Shown: positions 57,101-60,853 of the stretch, one piece after another | How positions within the stretch are numbered: position 1 is the first letter of the stretch | How the letters are laid out: every line of letters starts with the position of its first letter | Origin: Serilophus lunatus | Lineage: Eukaryota; Chordata; Aves; Passeriformes; Eurylaimidae | Direction: 5' to 3' | Length of the DNA: 64,000 nucleotides | NCBI GenBank assembly: GCA_013399895.1 | Contig: VXBA01006569.1 | Coordinates: 496,001-560,000 of the forward strand | Translations under genes and position numbers: made by a program | The notes under the pieces: generated by a model | Databases searched by the model: none | What the model was told of the DNA's origin: nothing | The model's input: the letters and a program-made list of their open reading frames with translations, nothing else

Positions 57101-57625
57101 ATGAATAAATTGAGTGGAGAGTCATTCCAGATACAGTTCATTTATAGTAAGTGAAACAGGATTGCCCTGGAGTGTGTCTATGTTCTTACCAAAGGACAAA
57201 GTAACATTTTGAATCTAACTTATGCTTTCTGCCACAGAATCAAAAAGCACTCAGTACTGAAATCAAATTAATACTTATTTATTTATAAAAACAGAACCCC
57301 AAACACTGAAAAAGTAAATGATAACAGAAATTAAGACTTTTTGTCCTCTACCACATTCCTCCACCAGCTTTCACTGCCACCTTCAAATAATTAATCTATT
57401 CTAGCAGCTTCTTACTATCATATTCTACAATGGAACATAAAGTTTAATATCCAAGGTCTAAGTCTTCTGATATGGATTCAAATGTGGATGCCCCAAGTTG
57501 TTACAACAATAGAACCACTATCCTGCAAAAACAGAGCCCACATTAGAAGTTGCCTTCTACATGTCTCCTACCTGATCAAACTGAAGATCTTCACCTCTTT
57601 GAAGAGATCTGGACAAGAGCTTTTC
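87..57625 (-). CDS. FRYL: FRYL, furry-like scaffold protein; 43 coding exons, partial at both ends
   Basis: The spliced product is 2,092 codons from 43 exons, each entered separately below, out of a family length of about 3,000 residues. It matches vertebrate FRYL from memory almost throughout, for example WYRRQNGTEDESYEYRP, MSRVALESLYRLLWVYVIRI and FDHCHPEVYEHCKRLLLHL. The paralogue FRY differs at many of these sites (WYKRQNG, for example), so FRYL is preferred. Known of the family: furry, MOR2 and Tao3/Pag1 proteins are HEAT/ARM-like scaffolds that bind NDR kinases (STK38/STK38L, Tricornered) and act on cell shape, dendrites and microtubules. In human, FRYL is also a KMT2A fusion partner. 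Roughly the first 620 codons fit the furry N-terminal domain and the rest the central repeats; these limits are inferred. No membrane segment or signal peptide is apparent. All introns are GT-AG, and no frameshift or premature stop was found. The start-codon exon and the C-terminal exons lie outside the window. Confidence 0.97.
721..1328 (-). CDS. FRYL: FRYL window exon 42 (largest exon; Ser/Arg-rich segment)
   Basis: At 608 bp this is by far the longest exon (codons 1857-2060). It starts TSYHDSVMGNKYAANRKSTG. A basic, serine-rich and probably disordered stretch follows, with RSNSLRLNL, RRRSNTLDIMDGR and LARTRSLSSLRE; these fit consensus sites of basophilic kinases and 14-3-3 proteins (inference). 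Folded repeats resume with NLMANIFWIATSLLESDYEY, LLALKLLNKLLIHMPLDKSE and FPGLQQLFLKGFTSASTQEM, ending VDPSQLA plus one base of Gly. The acceptor is TTATTTTAG and the donor GTATCT. A reading frame continues past the donor to 629, but that is intron. Confidence 0.98.
2312..2406 (-). CDS. FRYL: FRYL window exon 41
   Basis: This 95-bp exon encodes GFVIELLLTLESAIDTLAET then MKHYDLLSALS plus CA of Gln (to codon 1857). The acceptor is TTCTCCAG and the donor GTAAGT. Confidence 0.97.
3097..3287 (-). CDS. FRYL: FRYL window exon 40
   Basis: This 191-bp exon completes Gly and encodes GYQLEHRLSEVALQTALSCS, SRHYAGRSFQIFRALKQPLT and PSTLSDVLSRLVETVGDAGE EAQ (to codon 1825, phase 0). HYAGRSFQIFRALKQPL is one of the most conserved furry motifs. 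The acceptor is TTTATAG and the donor GTATTT. Confidence 0.98.
3749..3870 (-). CDS. FRYL: FRYL window exon 39
   Basis: This 122-bp exon completes Arg and encodes KRGPLWNHEDVSAKNPNIKS then AEQLTVFLKHVVSIFKQSSS plus one base (to codon 1761). GPLW.HED and SAEQLT.FL.HVVS are shared with FRY. The acceptor is GTTTTCAG and the donor GTATGT. Confidence 0.97.
4756..4960 (-). CDS. FRYL: FRYL window exon 38 (tandem CAG acceptor)
   Basis: This 205-bp exon completes an Ala codon, then encodes GVHDFIPDYQPSPMTDSGLS, SSSTSSSISLGNTSAAISQL and HTTILNEVDISVEQDEKVKT LIEFITS plus AG. The acceptor reads TTTCAGCAG: use of the first AG gives ...T-A-G-V..., use of the second drops only the Ala. The first AG was chosen because it keeps the Ala that I remember in human FRYL. 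The donor is GTAAGA. The Ser-rich run is probably disordered. Confidence 0.96.
4961..6639 (-). other. FRYL intron between exons 37 and 38
   Basis: 1.7 kb. Nothing recognised beyond AT-rich DNA and chance frames. Confidence 0.8.
6640..6825 (-). CDS. FRYL: FRYL window exon 37
   Basis: This 186-bp exon completes Gly and encodes FDHCHPEVYEHCKRLLLHLL, IAMGSGSNVQSVASVLLRNR and EFNESRVLTVKQTTHLDYTF T plus one base. The acceptor is TTGTTAG and the donor GTATGC. The last base pairs with either of two acceptors of the next exon. Confidence 0.98.
6992..7048 (+). repeat. Copy A of a diverged local repeat
   Basis: About 55 bp here resemble 9340-9395; the shared core is CCATGCAAGGTTAAA, with further matches on both sides (AGACTGAAA, TGATAAT, AATTTTAA). 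Origin unknown. Confidence 0.6.
7360..7463 (-). CDS. FRYL: FRYL window exon 36
   Basis: This 104-bp exon completes Arg and encodes CNIAVILLTDLIVDHSVKVE then WGGYLHLLLHAIFI plus one base of Gly (to codon 1590). RCNIAVI..VDHSV is a strong family block. The acceptor is GTTTTAG and the donor GTAAGT. Confidence 0.98.
7794..7944 (-). CDS. FRYL: FRYL window exon 35
   Basis: This 151-bp exon completes Ser and encodes DSMPLYSNWRLKVMEHNQGE, PLPFPPSGGCWSPLVDYLPE and TSPPGMSLH plus AG of Arg. GGCWSPLVDYLPET is shared with FRY. The acceptor is GTGTTAG and the donor GTAACT. Confidence 0.97.
7945..10187 (-). other. FRYL intron between exons 34 and 35
   Basis: 2.2 kb with copy B of the local repeat (9340-9395). 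No exon-like segment or interspersed element recognised. Confidence 0.8.
9340..9395 (+). repeat. Copy B of a diverged local repeat
   Basis: This is the partner of 6992-7048, sharing CCATGCAAGGTTAAA and flanking matches in the same orientation. The copies lie in different FRYL introns about 2.3 kb apart. Confidence 0.6.
10188..10300 (-). CDS. FRYL: FRYL window exon 34
   Basis: This 113-bp exon completes Asn, then encodes YAHLDIYSGLNSNLNRQHHR and LESRYSSSSGGSYEEEK plus one base of Ser (to codon 1505). It ends in six A's directly before donor GTAATA. RLESRYSSSSGGSYEE is conserved and Ser-rich. The acceptor is TCCTACAG. Confidence 0.96.
11561..11732 (-). mobile_element. CR1 LINE 3' fragment, short
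   Basis: About 170 bp of reversed CR1 3' end: AATCATAGAATGGCTTTGG, GTTGGAAGGGATCTTAAAG, GAACAGGTTGCTCAGAGCC and ACCTCACCACCTCC. It is degraded and non-coding, in the intron between exons 33 and 34. Confidence 0.9.
12056..12140 (-). CDS. FRYL: FRYL window exon 33
   Basis: This 85-bp exon completes Gly and encodes TTSSSNTMVAPTDGNPDSKH then MKDSIEE plus AA of a split codon (to codon 1468). The tail after MVAPTDGNPD differs from the human sequence as I remember it, so this linker evolves fast. The acceptor is ATTCACAG and the donor GTAAGT. Confidence 0.95.
13382..13550 (-). CDS. FRYL: FRYL window exon 32
   Basis: This 169-bp exon (codons 1384-1440) runs VKKVIVYLGRDKTMQLLEEL, VSELQLTDPVSSGVTHMDNP and PYYRITSSYKIPSVTS plus one base of Gly. 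The acceptor is ATGGCAG and the donor GTAAGA. Confidence 0.98.
13551..15251 (-). other. FRYL intron between exons 31 and 32
   Basis: 1.7 kb. It has a short CAG run (AAGCAGCAGCAGCAGATGG, near 14212) and nothing else recognised. Confidence 0.8.
15252..15392 (-). CDS. FRYL: FRYL window exon 31
   Basis: This 141-bp exon has 47 codons (1337-1383), phase 0/0: YGDEVAWSEIENVWTTLADS, WPKNLKIILHFLISVCGVNS and EPSLLPY. The acceptor is TTTTCTAG and the donor GTGAGT. It was recovered by joining phases between exons 30 and 32. Confidence 0.97.
15671..16054 (+). mobile_element. CR1 LINE 3' fragment, antisense to FRYL
   Basis: Plus-strand CR1 fragment: GACTGCAGGAGCTGGGCCTA, AAGAACTTCTTTACATTGAG, GAGCACTGGAACAGGCTG, GGTCCCTTCCAACTCTAACA and the terminal ATTCTGTGATTATGTGA. 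A G-rich run (about 15988-16003) lies near its 3' end. It sits in the intron between exons 30 and 31, with the frame broken. Confidence 0.94.
16610..16869 (-). CDS. FRYL: FRYL window exon 30
   Basis: This 260-bp exon completes Glu and encodes VSQRIQTAHPAGRQVMLHYL through VLNNLMYMTAK (to codon 1336, phase 0). It includes LLPWMNNIELVDLKPLP, an acidic loop RRQDEDEEDSLKDRE, and LRGEGWGSPQATAMVLNNLM. The acceptor is AATGGCAG and the donor GTAAAA. Confidence 0.98.
17611..17779 (-). CDS. FRYL: FRYL window exon 29
   Basis: This 169-bp exon (codons 1194-1250) runs ILEPKMFRYAHKLEVQRTDG, VLGQPSPLPHLYSMSYYQLS and EELARTYPELTLAIFS plus one base of Glu. The acceptor is GTTGCAG and the donor GTACGA. ELARTYPELTLAIFSE is conserved. 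Confidence 0.98.
17780..18912 (-). other. FRYL intron between exons 28 and 29
   Basis: 1.1 kb. Nothing recognised. Confidence 0.8.
18913..19012 (-). CDS. FRYL: FRYL window exon 28
   Basis: This 100-bp exon completes Arg and encodes DYQCDTVTLLNLILFKAADS then TRAIYEVAMQLLQ (to codon 1193, phase 0). The acceptor is TTCCTAG. The donor CAG/GTTTGT is weak, so some skipping is possible. Confidence 0.97.
19262..19416 (-). CDS. FRYL: FRYL window exon 27
   Basis: This 155-bp exon (codons 1109-1160) runs VHQLGCEAVMLLLELNPDQS, NLMYWAVDRCYTGSKRVAAG and CFKAIASVFQN plus AG of Arg. The acceptor is GAATACAG and the donor GTACTA. Confidence 0.98.
20274..20384 (-). CDS. FRYL: FRYL window exon 26
   Basis: This 111-bp exon has 37 codons (1072-1108), phase 0/0: AMSAVLCCGPVADNVGLSSD then GYLYKWLDNILDSQDKK. 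The acceptor is CTAAAG and the donor GTAATA. AMSAVLCCGPV is conserved to near identity in vertebrates. Confidence 0.98.
20901..21061 (-). CDS. FRYL: FRYL window exon 25
   Basis: This 161-bp exon completes Val and encodes HQRRSVFPQQSLRHSLFMLF, SHWAGPFSIMFTPLDRYSDR and NMRINRHQYCALK (to codon 1071, phase 0). WAGPFSIMFTPLDRYSDRN is one of the best signatures of furry proteins. The acceptor is TTCTTACAG and the donor GTATTC. Confidence 0.98.
21499..21671 (-). CDS. FRYL: FRYL window exon 24
   Basis: This 173-bp exon completes Ser, then encodes ASGGLDNETHSLNNTLLEYV through SALVANIIQNVP plus one base of Val. The LLEYVDLTRQLLEAENEKDS block is conserved. The acceptor is TTTTAAG (no CAG or TAG) and the donor GTATGT. 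Confidence 0.97.
21672..23258 (-). other. FRYL intron between exons 23 and 24
   Basis: 1.6 kb of AT-rich DNA without a recognisable repeat or exon. Confidence 0.8.
23259..23350 (-). CDS. FRYL: FRYL window exon 23
   Basis: This 92-bp exon (codons 930-960) reads NMKRRRRRDILRVQLVRIFE then LLADAGVISH plus AG of Ser. The KRRRRR run is a strong basic patch and could serve nuclear import or acidic-partner binding (inference). The acceptor is GAGTAG and the donor GTAGGG. Confidence 0.97.
23680..24206 (+). mobile_element. CR1 LINE fragment, antisense to FRYL
   Basis: About 530 bp of plus-strand CR1, more diverged than the others. It shows GGACCTGGACATACTGGAGT, a conserved CR1 stretch, then ATATTGGAACAGGTTGTCCC and GGTCCCTTCCAACCCAAACG near the 3' end. 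It is non-coding, in the intron between exons 22 and 23. The 5' edge is approximate. Confidence 0.9.
24637..24694 (-). CDS. FRYL: FRYL window exon 22
   Basis: This 58-bp exon, among the smallest here, completes Arg and encodes ELIEELHPIIKEALERRPE (to codon 929, phase 0). The acceptor is AATTCAG and the donor GTAATT. Confidence 0.97.
24695..26442 (-). other. FRYL intron between exons 21 and 22
   Basis: 1.7 kb. It contains a 72-codon minus-strand frame at 25847-26065 with unusually protein-like composition; otherwise AT-rich with nothing recognised. Confidence 0.8.
26443..26567 (-). CDS. FRYL: FRYL window exon 21
   Basis: This 125-bp exon (codons 869-910) runs IIGIPSPSSLFKHIVPMMRS, ESMEITESLVLGLGRTNPGA and F plus AG of a split Arg. 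The acceptor is TTTTTTAG and the donor GTAACT. MRSESMEITESLVLGLGRTN is a central-region signature. Confidence 0.98.
27305..27324 (+). repeat. Short telomere-like repeat (three TTAGGG-type units)
   Basis: TTAGGG, TTAGGA, TTAGGG follow one another in tandem, with one mismatch. It is too short to call a true interstitial telomere with certainty. Confidence 0.6.
27538..27733 (-). CDS. FRYL: FRYL window exon 20
   Basis: This 196-bp exon completes Asn and encodes SPINAKKVNTTTSSDSYIGL, WRNYLILCCSAASSSNSSTS and TGSVRCSPPETLASTPDSGY SIDSR (to codon 868, phase 0). The acceptor follows a T-rich run (AATAG) and the donor is GTAGGT. The Ser/Thr-rich linker after WRNYLILCCS varies between species and is probably disordered. 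Confidence 0.97.
28148..28416 (-). CDS. FRYL: FRYL window exon 19
   Basis: This 269-bp exon (codons 714-803) runs TTLLYCPSSIDLQTLADWNS through TFAYTRLQLLSPQVDI plus AA of Asn. The SPSHIWIFAHVTQGQDPW and KQENLPKHCPTAVSYAW blocks are conserved. The acceptor is TGTATACAG and the donor GTAAGT. Confidence 0.98.
28548..28571 (+). repeat. G-rich run, potential G-quadruplex
   Basis: GGGGTGGGGGGTGGGGGGGG is followed by a short GT run, in the intron between exons 18 and 19. There are enough G's for a four-stranded structure on the plus strand; the FRYL transcript carries the C-rich complement. Confidence 0.8.
29084..29170 (-). CDS. FRYL: FRYL window exon 18
   Basis: This 87-bp exon has 29 codons (685-713), phase 0/0: SDDELAIDVMDRLSATILES then FIHLTGADQ. 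The acceptor is TATTGTAG and the donor GTAGGA. The LAIDVMDRLS and ILESFIHL blocks match FRYL. Confidence 0.97.
29260..29445 (-). CDS. FRYL: FRYL window exon 17
   Basis: This 186-bp exon has 62 codons (623-684), phase 0/0. It starts with a less conserved linker, RGVSNGAAHSLPLERTLYSS, then VFHVVEGFALVILCSSRPAT and RRLAVSVLREIRALFTLLEI SK. The acceptor is TTTCTCAG and the donor GTAAGA. Only an 89-bp intron separates it from exon 18, the shortest intron in the window. Confidence 0.97.
30059..30296 (-). CDS. FRYL: FRYL window exon 16
   Basis: This 238-bp exon completes Arg and encodes LTIHMDEELRALAFNTLQAL through AAQMHNKTQDSQ (to codon 622, phase 0). The acceptor is CTAAACAG and the donor GTATAT. 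It looks like HEAT-type paired helices (MLDFPDWREDVLSGFVYFIV). The end of the conserved N-terminal domain probably falls near here (inferred). Confidence 0.97.
31437..31544 (-). CDS. FRYL: FRYL window exon 15
   Basis: This 108-bp exon completes Thr, then encodes GERKPKIDLFRTCIAAIPRL and IPDGMSRTDLIELLA, plus AG of a split Arg (to codon 543). The acceptor is TTTTGTAG and the donor GTAAGA. GERKPKIDLFRTC is strictly conserved among vertebrate furry proteins. Confidence 0.98.
31797..31929 (-). CDS. FRYL: FRYL window exon 14
   Basis: This 133-bp exon completes Gly and encodes MSIYYPQVRKALDSILRHLD, then KEVGRPMCMTSVQMSNKEPE and DMI, plus AC of a split Thr (to codon 507). The acceptor is TTTTTCAG and the donor GTATGT. 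Confidence 0.98.
32639..32810 (-). CDS. FRYL: FRYL window exon 13
   Basis: This 172-bp exon (codons 406-463) runs RMNIGLRVFLVIADSLQQKD through TLTDEEAKVI plus one base of Gly. The acceptor TTGAAG is short on pyrimidines and the donor is GTACAT, so both sites are weak. Length and phase nevertheless fit exons 12 and 14 exactly. Confidence 0.97.
32888..33165 (-). mobile_element. CR1 LINE 3' fragment
   Basis: Minus-strand CR1 piece with the reversed 3' end AGGTTGGAAAAGACCATGG and the coding tail GRFRLDIRRNFFTVKVIPHW then NGLPREVVESLSLDVFRDRL. About 50 codons of the ORF2 end stay open. It lies in the 943-bp intron between exons 12 and 13. CCATCTAAA is repeated directly within it near 32985-33000. 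Confidence 0.93.
33754..33840 (-). CDS. FRYL: FRYL window exon 12
   Basis: This 87-bp exon has 29 codons (377-405), phase 0/0: ERLDFAMKEIIFDLLSVGKS then PKTFTINPE. The acceptor is TTTATAG. The donor GTAAAA is followed by an A/T-rich stretch and is only moderate. Confidence 0.97.
33998..34021. repeat. TA dinucleotide microsatellite
   Basis: CATATATATATACATATATATC lies in the intron between exons 11 and 12. A second palindromic TA-rich stretch is at 34544-34581. Both are simple sequence. Confidence 0.85.
34841..34949 (-). CDS. FRYL: FRYL window exon 11
   Basis: This 109-bp exon completes Ser, then encodes RLMSIVSALFPKGSRSVVPR through FVKIIQFIAQ (to codon 376, phase 0). The acceptor is CTTGTAG and the donor GTAAGA. 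The FPKGSR and PRDTPLNIFVKIIQFIAQ parts are family signatures. Confidence 0.98.
35471..35475 (+). repeat. Left target-site duplication of the LTR (CTTGA)
   Basis: CTTGA immediately precedes the LTR's TG and is repeated directly after its terminal CA at 36391-36395. Confidence 0.85.
35476..36390 (+). mobile_element. Solo LTR of an ERVL-type endogenous retrovirus (contains assembly gap)
   Basis: The element starts TGTATTGGTTTTTCTGTGG and ends GGGTTAAACCACTACA, giving the TG...CA termini of an LTR. It is flanked by a perfect 5-bp direct repeat, CTTGA, at 35471-35475 and 36391-36395; 5 bp is the usual ERVL target-site duplication. A polyadenylation-type AATAAA lies near 36196, followed by a typical R/U5-like tract. 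The start resembles bird ERVL LTRs as I remember them. No internal retroviral gene is seen, so it is a solo LTR. It is antisense to FRYL, in the intron between exons 10 and 11. Half of it is unsequenced. Confidence 0.88.
35522..35975. other. Assembly gap (454 N)
   Basis: This run of N is preceded by nine or more G's and lies wholly inside the LTR. No coding exon is missing: exons 10 and 11 on either side join in frame. The gap length may be nominal. Confidence 0.99.
36391..36395 (+). repeat. Right target-site duplication of the LTR (CTTGA)
   Basis: This second copy of CTTGA directly follows the LTR end ...CACTACA and matches 35471-35475 exactly. Confidence 0.85.
36498..36601 (-). CDS. FRYL: FRYL window exon 10
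   Basis: This 104-bp exon (codons 306-340) reads NKDPKMSRVALESLYRLLWV, then YVIRIKCESNTVTQ plus AG of a split Ser. The acceptor is TTTTACAG and the donor GTAAGT. It is a highly conserved furry block; the MSRVALESLYRLLWVYVIR form is that of FRYL rather than FRY. Confidence 0.98.
36602..42472 (-). other. FRYL intron between exons 9 and 10 (largest complete intron)
   Basis: 5.9 kb containing the candidate microexon at 39764-39808. No interspersed repeat was recognised. A 150-codon plus-strand frame at 40101-40553 is probably chance. Confidence 0.85.
39764..39808 (-). CDS. FRYL: Candidate in-frame microexon of FRYL (alternatively spliced)
   Basis: A 45-bp segment on the coding strand is preceded by a pyrimidine-rich acceptor (CTTTATTTAG) and followed by a strong GTGAGT donor. 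It reads MPSNNSIRKQIETLQ, 15 codons, open in the one frame that matters. It lies between two phase-0 exons (9 and 10), so inclusion would insert 15 residues between ...LSHLK and NKDPKMSR without shifting the frame. That is what a conserved cassette microexon looks like. I have a vague memory that some mammalian FRYL isoforms carry this insertion, but I cannot confirm it here. It is kept out of the 2,092-codon count. Confidence 0.75.
42473..42574 (-). CDS. FRYL: FRYL window exon 9
   Basis: This 102-bp exon has 34 codons (272-305), phase 0/0: ALYPLITCLLCVSQKQFFLN then NWHVFLQNCLSHLK. The acceptor is TCGTAG and the donor GTAAGA. The intron that follows it in the transcript is the largest complete one in the window (5.9 kb) and holds the candidate microexon at 39764-39808. 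Confidence 0.97.
42575..43964 (-). other. FRYL intron between exons 8 and 9
   Basis: 1.4 kb. A 136-codon plus-strand frame at 42627-43037 lies in slightly GC-richer DNA but resembles nothing known to me. Short TTTAAATATAA-type AT repeats lie near 43610-43660. Confidence 0.8.
43965..44063 (-). CDS. FRYL: FRYL window exon 8
   Basis: This 99-bp exon has 33 codons (239-271), phase 0/0: AVKNEVNVPCLKNFVEMLYQ through SSRKKHSL. The acceptor is TTAATAG; the donor GTATTT is weaker than its neighbours. Exact lengths in phase with exons 7 and 9 confirm the boundaries. Confidence 0.97.
45903..46030 (+). repeat. A/C-rich low-complexity tract
   Basis: About 130 bp made almost only of A and C, with a short CA run, 10 or more C's and a following A10. 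It is low-complexity intron DNA, and the translations through it are meaningless. Confidence 0.9.
46988..47312 (-). mobile_element. CR1 LINE 3' fragment
   Basis: Minus-strand CR1 remnant. Read on the plus strand it shows the usual reversed 3' region: GGTTGGAAGGGACCTTAAAG, CATCTAGTTCCAACCC, GGTTGCTCAGGGCCCCATTC and AACCTCTTCCAGAGCCTCAC. Stops and small gaps break the frame, so it is an old, non-coding copy in the intron between exons 7 and 8. Confidence 0.93.
47429..47521 (-). CDS. FRYL: FRYL window exon 7
   Basis: This 93-bp exon has 31 codons (208-238), phase 0/0: ECAQYFLEVKDKDIKHALAG then LFVEILIPVAA. The acceptor is ACTAAG and the donor GTAAGT. The KDKDIKHALAGLFVEIL block is diagnostic for the furry/MOR2 N-terminal domain. 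Confidence 0.98.
48389..48557 (-). CDS. FRYL: FRYL window exon 6
   Basis: This 169-bp exon completes the Lys codon and encodes FQAVRKKFVTELKELRQKEQ through FEASFQFMQ (to codon 207, phase 0). It contains MGMKFFRVKMYPVEDFEASF, one of the most conserved blocks of the family. The donor is GTAAGT. Confidence 0.98.
49013..49093 (-). CDS. FRYL: FRYL window exon 5
   Basis: This 81-bp exon completes the split Gly and encodes YSGTNTGNVHIIADLYAEV, then TGVLAQS plus AA of a split Lys (to codon 151). The acceptor is CTGTTCAG and the donor GTAAGT. The NVHIIADLYAEV stretch is shared across furry proteins. Confidence 0.97.
49578..49657 (-). CDS. FRYL: FRYL window exon 4
   Basis: This 80-bp exon encodes IPVHPVPDPLVHEVLNLAF then KHFKHKE plus GG of a split Gly codon (codons 98-124). 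The acceptor is ATTTCAG and the donor GTAAGT. It continues the conserved N-terminal helical region. Confidence 0.97.
49658..51173 (-). other. FRYL intron between exons 3 and 4
   Basis: 1.5 kb. Nothing recognisable beyond AT-rich DNA; open frames near 50226-50972 look like chance. Confidence 0.8.
51174..51270 (-). CDS. FRYL: FRYL window exon 3
   Basis: This 97-bp exon enters with one base completing a Gly codon, then encodes DEQQRERDYLLERRDLAVDF through IEVLKQ (to codon 97). It ends in phase 0 at donor GTAAGC. The charged DEQQRERDYLLERRDL part is a conserved helix of the furry N-terminal region. Confidence 0.97.
51720..51859 (-). CDS. FRYL: FRYL window exon 2
   Basis: This 140-bp exon (codons 19-65) starts LISSMSSVAEHCLPSLL and runs to SSTKSK plus GG of the next codon. 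The acceptor follows a long pyrimidine run (T10 then CAG); the donor is GTAAGA. The WYRRQNGTEDESYEYRP stretch is typical of FRYL and separates it from FRY. Confidence 0.97.
51860..57571 (-). other. FRYL intron between exons 1 and 2
   Basis: 5.7 kb holding the CR1 copy at 54376-55084. The remaining DNA is AT-rich, with only chance reading frames (for example 131 codons at 53329-53724, minus) that lack family resemblance and exon-like borders. Confidence 0.85.
54376..55084 (-). mobile_element. CR1 LINE, 5'-truncated, with 193-codon open ORF2 end
   Basis: A 5'-truncated chicken-repeat-1 LINE in the same orientation as FRYL. Its 3' end is at the left (minus-strand ...GATTCTGTGACATTCTGTGA). The reading frame 54464-55045 (minus) is open for 193 codons and gives the C-terminal end of the CR1 reverse transcriptase polyprotein, with ILPLYSALVRPHREYCVQFW, RRLRGDLIALYNFLKG and LWNGLPREVVE. 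Near its 3' end is a short CTAGA-type repeat at 54453-54470. The open frame suggests a fairly young copy. No clear target-site duplication was seen. Confidence 0.95.
57572..57625 (-). CDS. FRYL: FRYL window exon 1
   Basis: This exon has 18 codons (codons 1-18 of the window product), reading EKLLSRSLQRGEDLQFDQ, phase 0 at both ends. The acceptor is ...TTTTAACAG and the donor GTAGGA. It is the 5'-most coding exon in the window. In human FRYL about 40 residues precede it, and no exon for them was found up to 64000. Confidence 0.94.
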
Positions 57626-58440
57626 CTGTTAAAAGAAAAATATAAAGAAACATAAATTCCACAATGCAATTGACCATTATAAAAAACAGATCCCTTCTGT
57701 TATTACATAACAGAGAAATAATTTTTAATATAAATGTTTGCACTATTTTTCAGCTAGAACCATTCCTGAAAATGTGAACAGCACTCATAAAAAGCAGTTC
57801 AATAGCTAAACAGCAATAACATTAAAGTCTGACAAATAGAAGACGTCAAAGATCTTTCCCAAACAGCAGTGCCTTCAGCAGTGTACTCAACAGTGAAAGT
57901 TGGTGGTGGGTGCTATGTGTAACTTAGAAGGAAAGCCATTCCCATCTGAACTAAAAAGCGTATTCATCGTCATATGTGGCAGTTCTAAGCAGCAAAAATA
58001 AATTTTAAAATGTCTTCACAAAGGCAGAGACAATTGTTCAACGCATTTCCAAACTACTCATTCCCTGAAATGCAAAGAAAAATAAGTAGAAAACCTAGTC
58101 CAGGAAAAAAGGAATATTAATAATCATTTACTTTACATATGAAAGGATAAGTTTGTAAGTCACACAAAAGAAAAAATATTACTAGAATTTAATTATTAAT
58201 TTTTTATTATTATTAACTATTACAATATTTATTGCTAACACTACCATGACACATACTGCTGTTAAATGCAAAATTAAATTATATTCTTGGCAAAATAATT
58301 TACTGAGGATTAAAGCATTAAGGAGGTATAGTCATGAACTATAATAGTAAATAGCAATTCTTACTAGTCACTGTAGAGAGTGTCAAATTATATACTTAAA
58401 AGAAATTCAAGTTTTGTACCTTGATAGAGTATCTTGGAAA

Positions 58441-58537
58441 GTTAAAAAAAAGAGGAAGATGAAAATAAAAAAGAAAATAAACAGGGGAAAAAAAGAAAAA
58501 TAAGGGGCGGGGAGGAGGGGAGAAAACCAAAAGAGAA
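58441..58537 (+). repeat. Polypurine tract (A/G-rich, about 95 bp)
   Basis: An almost unbroken A/G run includes GGGGCGGGGAGGAGGGGAG. On the FRYL strand it is a pyrimidine tract. Such mirror-like purine tracts can adopt triplex or G-quadruplex forms; no function is implied. Confidence 0.8.
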
Positions 58538-60853
58538 CACTGAGCCCCTCACACTGGCTCTGAGGGTCAATGATTTACAGTTAGCCAAGAGCTGCAGCAA
58601 CAGTAAGATATATAAGAGCTGCATAATAAGTAAGATATATAAAGATCTGATGAGCATTTCTTGCCCTTTAAACTACTCTTCACTTTATAGTATTATGAGT
58701 CCACTTTCCTTTGACAAGGAAAGTAGAAAAGGTACTCTGGGTAGGGATTTAATAGCTCACATTAGACTGCAGTAAGCAAACAAAGTTTCATGGAGCAAGG
58801 TAAGTCCAGTAGCAAGCTGAAAAAGCTGTTAACTTGCCCGGTCTGGGGTGCAAAAGGTGGTGTCTGCGATACTGATAGTACTGCTCTCAAGGTTGTGTCT
58901 CGGTTAGAACACAGTAACTGCTCAGTAGTTTAGTATGAGACAACACCCATGCTGTCAAGTTGTGGACAAAAACTTAAAAAGTCAACAAATCAACACTGTT
59001 TGGTGATTAACACTTGCAAGGCTGCAGGGAACAGGCTACATGTTCAGTAGATAAAAATTCATTGTATGTACCAGATCTAAGATTCAAACAGGCAATTTAT
59101 CTTTCCATTTCCTAATTGTAATTTTAAAAATAAAACACATTTTCTAATATTCTCTCCTATGAGTGCAGCTATACTTGGTGCTCAAAAGGAAATGATATCT
59201 GGCAACTATTATAGTCTCTGAAAACAATGCCCCGGCAAAAAGTATTTGCCTACTCTGAAAGTATAATTTGAAATAATACAGATACCAATTCACTTTTCAC
59301 TTCCTATAATCCAAAGAAATCCACTTAATTGTCCAGGAAAACAGTACCATTTATGTAAACTTCTATGTACCCTAAATAAAAGAAACATTTTAAGAGGAGC
59401 GTGATCTCAAGGAAATATAATTTTGCATGTAAAGTATATTCAAAATACTGTTATGAGAACTGATATTTTTAAGGAGATACTAGAAGCTCCAGAAACCACT
59501 TGCAAAGCAGAATTCCCTTTAAACAGCACTCCTCCCTCCCTTTTTTATAAGGAAATGCCTACTGTAGGTGAATTCATGTTATCTGTACTGTGCATTTAGA
59601 TAAACTGCACAAATAATTGTTATCTTATCTGTAAAGCAGAAACACAAGAAATGTTCCACTCTAGACAAACATTGTATCATTGCTAAATAAGATGAAGGAG
59701 ACTAACTAGAAAACTATTTCCTGAGAAGATGGAGAAGTGATTTTCCTGTAAGAAGATGGAAAAAGTCAGGTACCTTAAGTCTCCTTAGGATATAATGTTT
59801 CAACATTCCACGTTTCCAAAATAATACTAGAAAACTACTATACAGGTGAAGAAACTGTGGGTTTATTATACCCACTCATGTGTCTAAACCCAACAGTTGC
59901 TAAAGAAAAGAATAACAAATAAAAGAGAAGTGAAATAATAATCTCTAAGTCTTTAGACAGAGAAGTTGAAAACCATGTCAGCAGATAGCAAACTATTTTT
60001 AAGATAGTCCTAAAAGTTTAGCTTCCCTCCCATAATCTATACTAATTGAGGGACTTCTGTACATCATATGCTGATATACTTTAAAGATTTTTCATATCAG
60101 AAATTCTGAGGACCTTACAAGTTCATAACCCTCTCTATTATGTTTCCTCAGTATTAAGGATCTTAACAGTGAAAAGGTAAATATCACTGTAGTTAATGTA
60201 ACACTGACCAAACAAAGGTGACATAACCAAATAATACTCTTGAATCCACTCACAAGTTTATCAAGGCTTTTGAATTATTTATGTGGCTTTAAAATTTATT
60301 TTCTTTTAATGTTTTCTTCTACCTCTGCTTTGTCATGACTCCAGTCATCTCACATGATTTATAAAAATCTATCCAACAGCATAAAGTAAAGGTCTGGAAA
60401 CTTTAACTGAATTAATAATTTACTTTGCTGGCTTCCTGAAGTTCAGAGAGAGACAAAAATAATAGGAATACATTTATATTTTGCAAGTGAAATTAAACAA
60501 ATAAACAAACAAAACAAACCAAAACAACAACCCACTATTGCATTAACCAAAGAGCAGTTTGCTTCCATTGTGTAAAGGAGAAATGTCAACATATGGCAGG
60601 CAGCAGAGTTCAGGATGTAGACAGACGTGTGTGTGCTGTGCAAACAACTGCACCCATGGAAAAAAGATACCACCCTTTGGCCCCCTTCCAGCATCTCCTG
60701 GCACCGTCCTGCAGCGGCCAGCACACCACAGCAGGGTGGCTCAGGTGTACACAGCAAACCCGTGCACTTCCTTCTGTCCTCCAAGCTGCAAGGAAGGCAC
60801 CAGCCCAGGGAGACTGTTAGGGCCCCCACAGCCCGCGGGCTCCCCGCCCCTGC

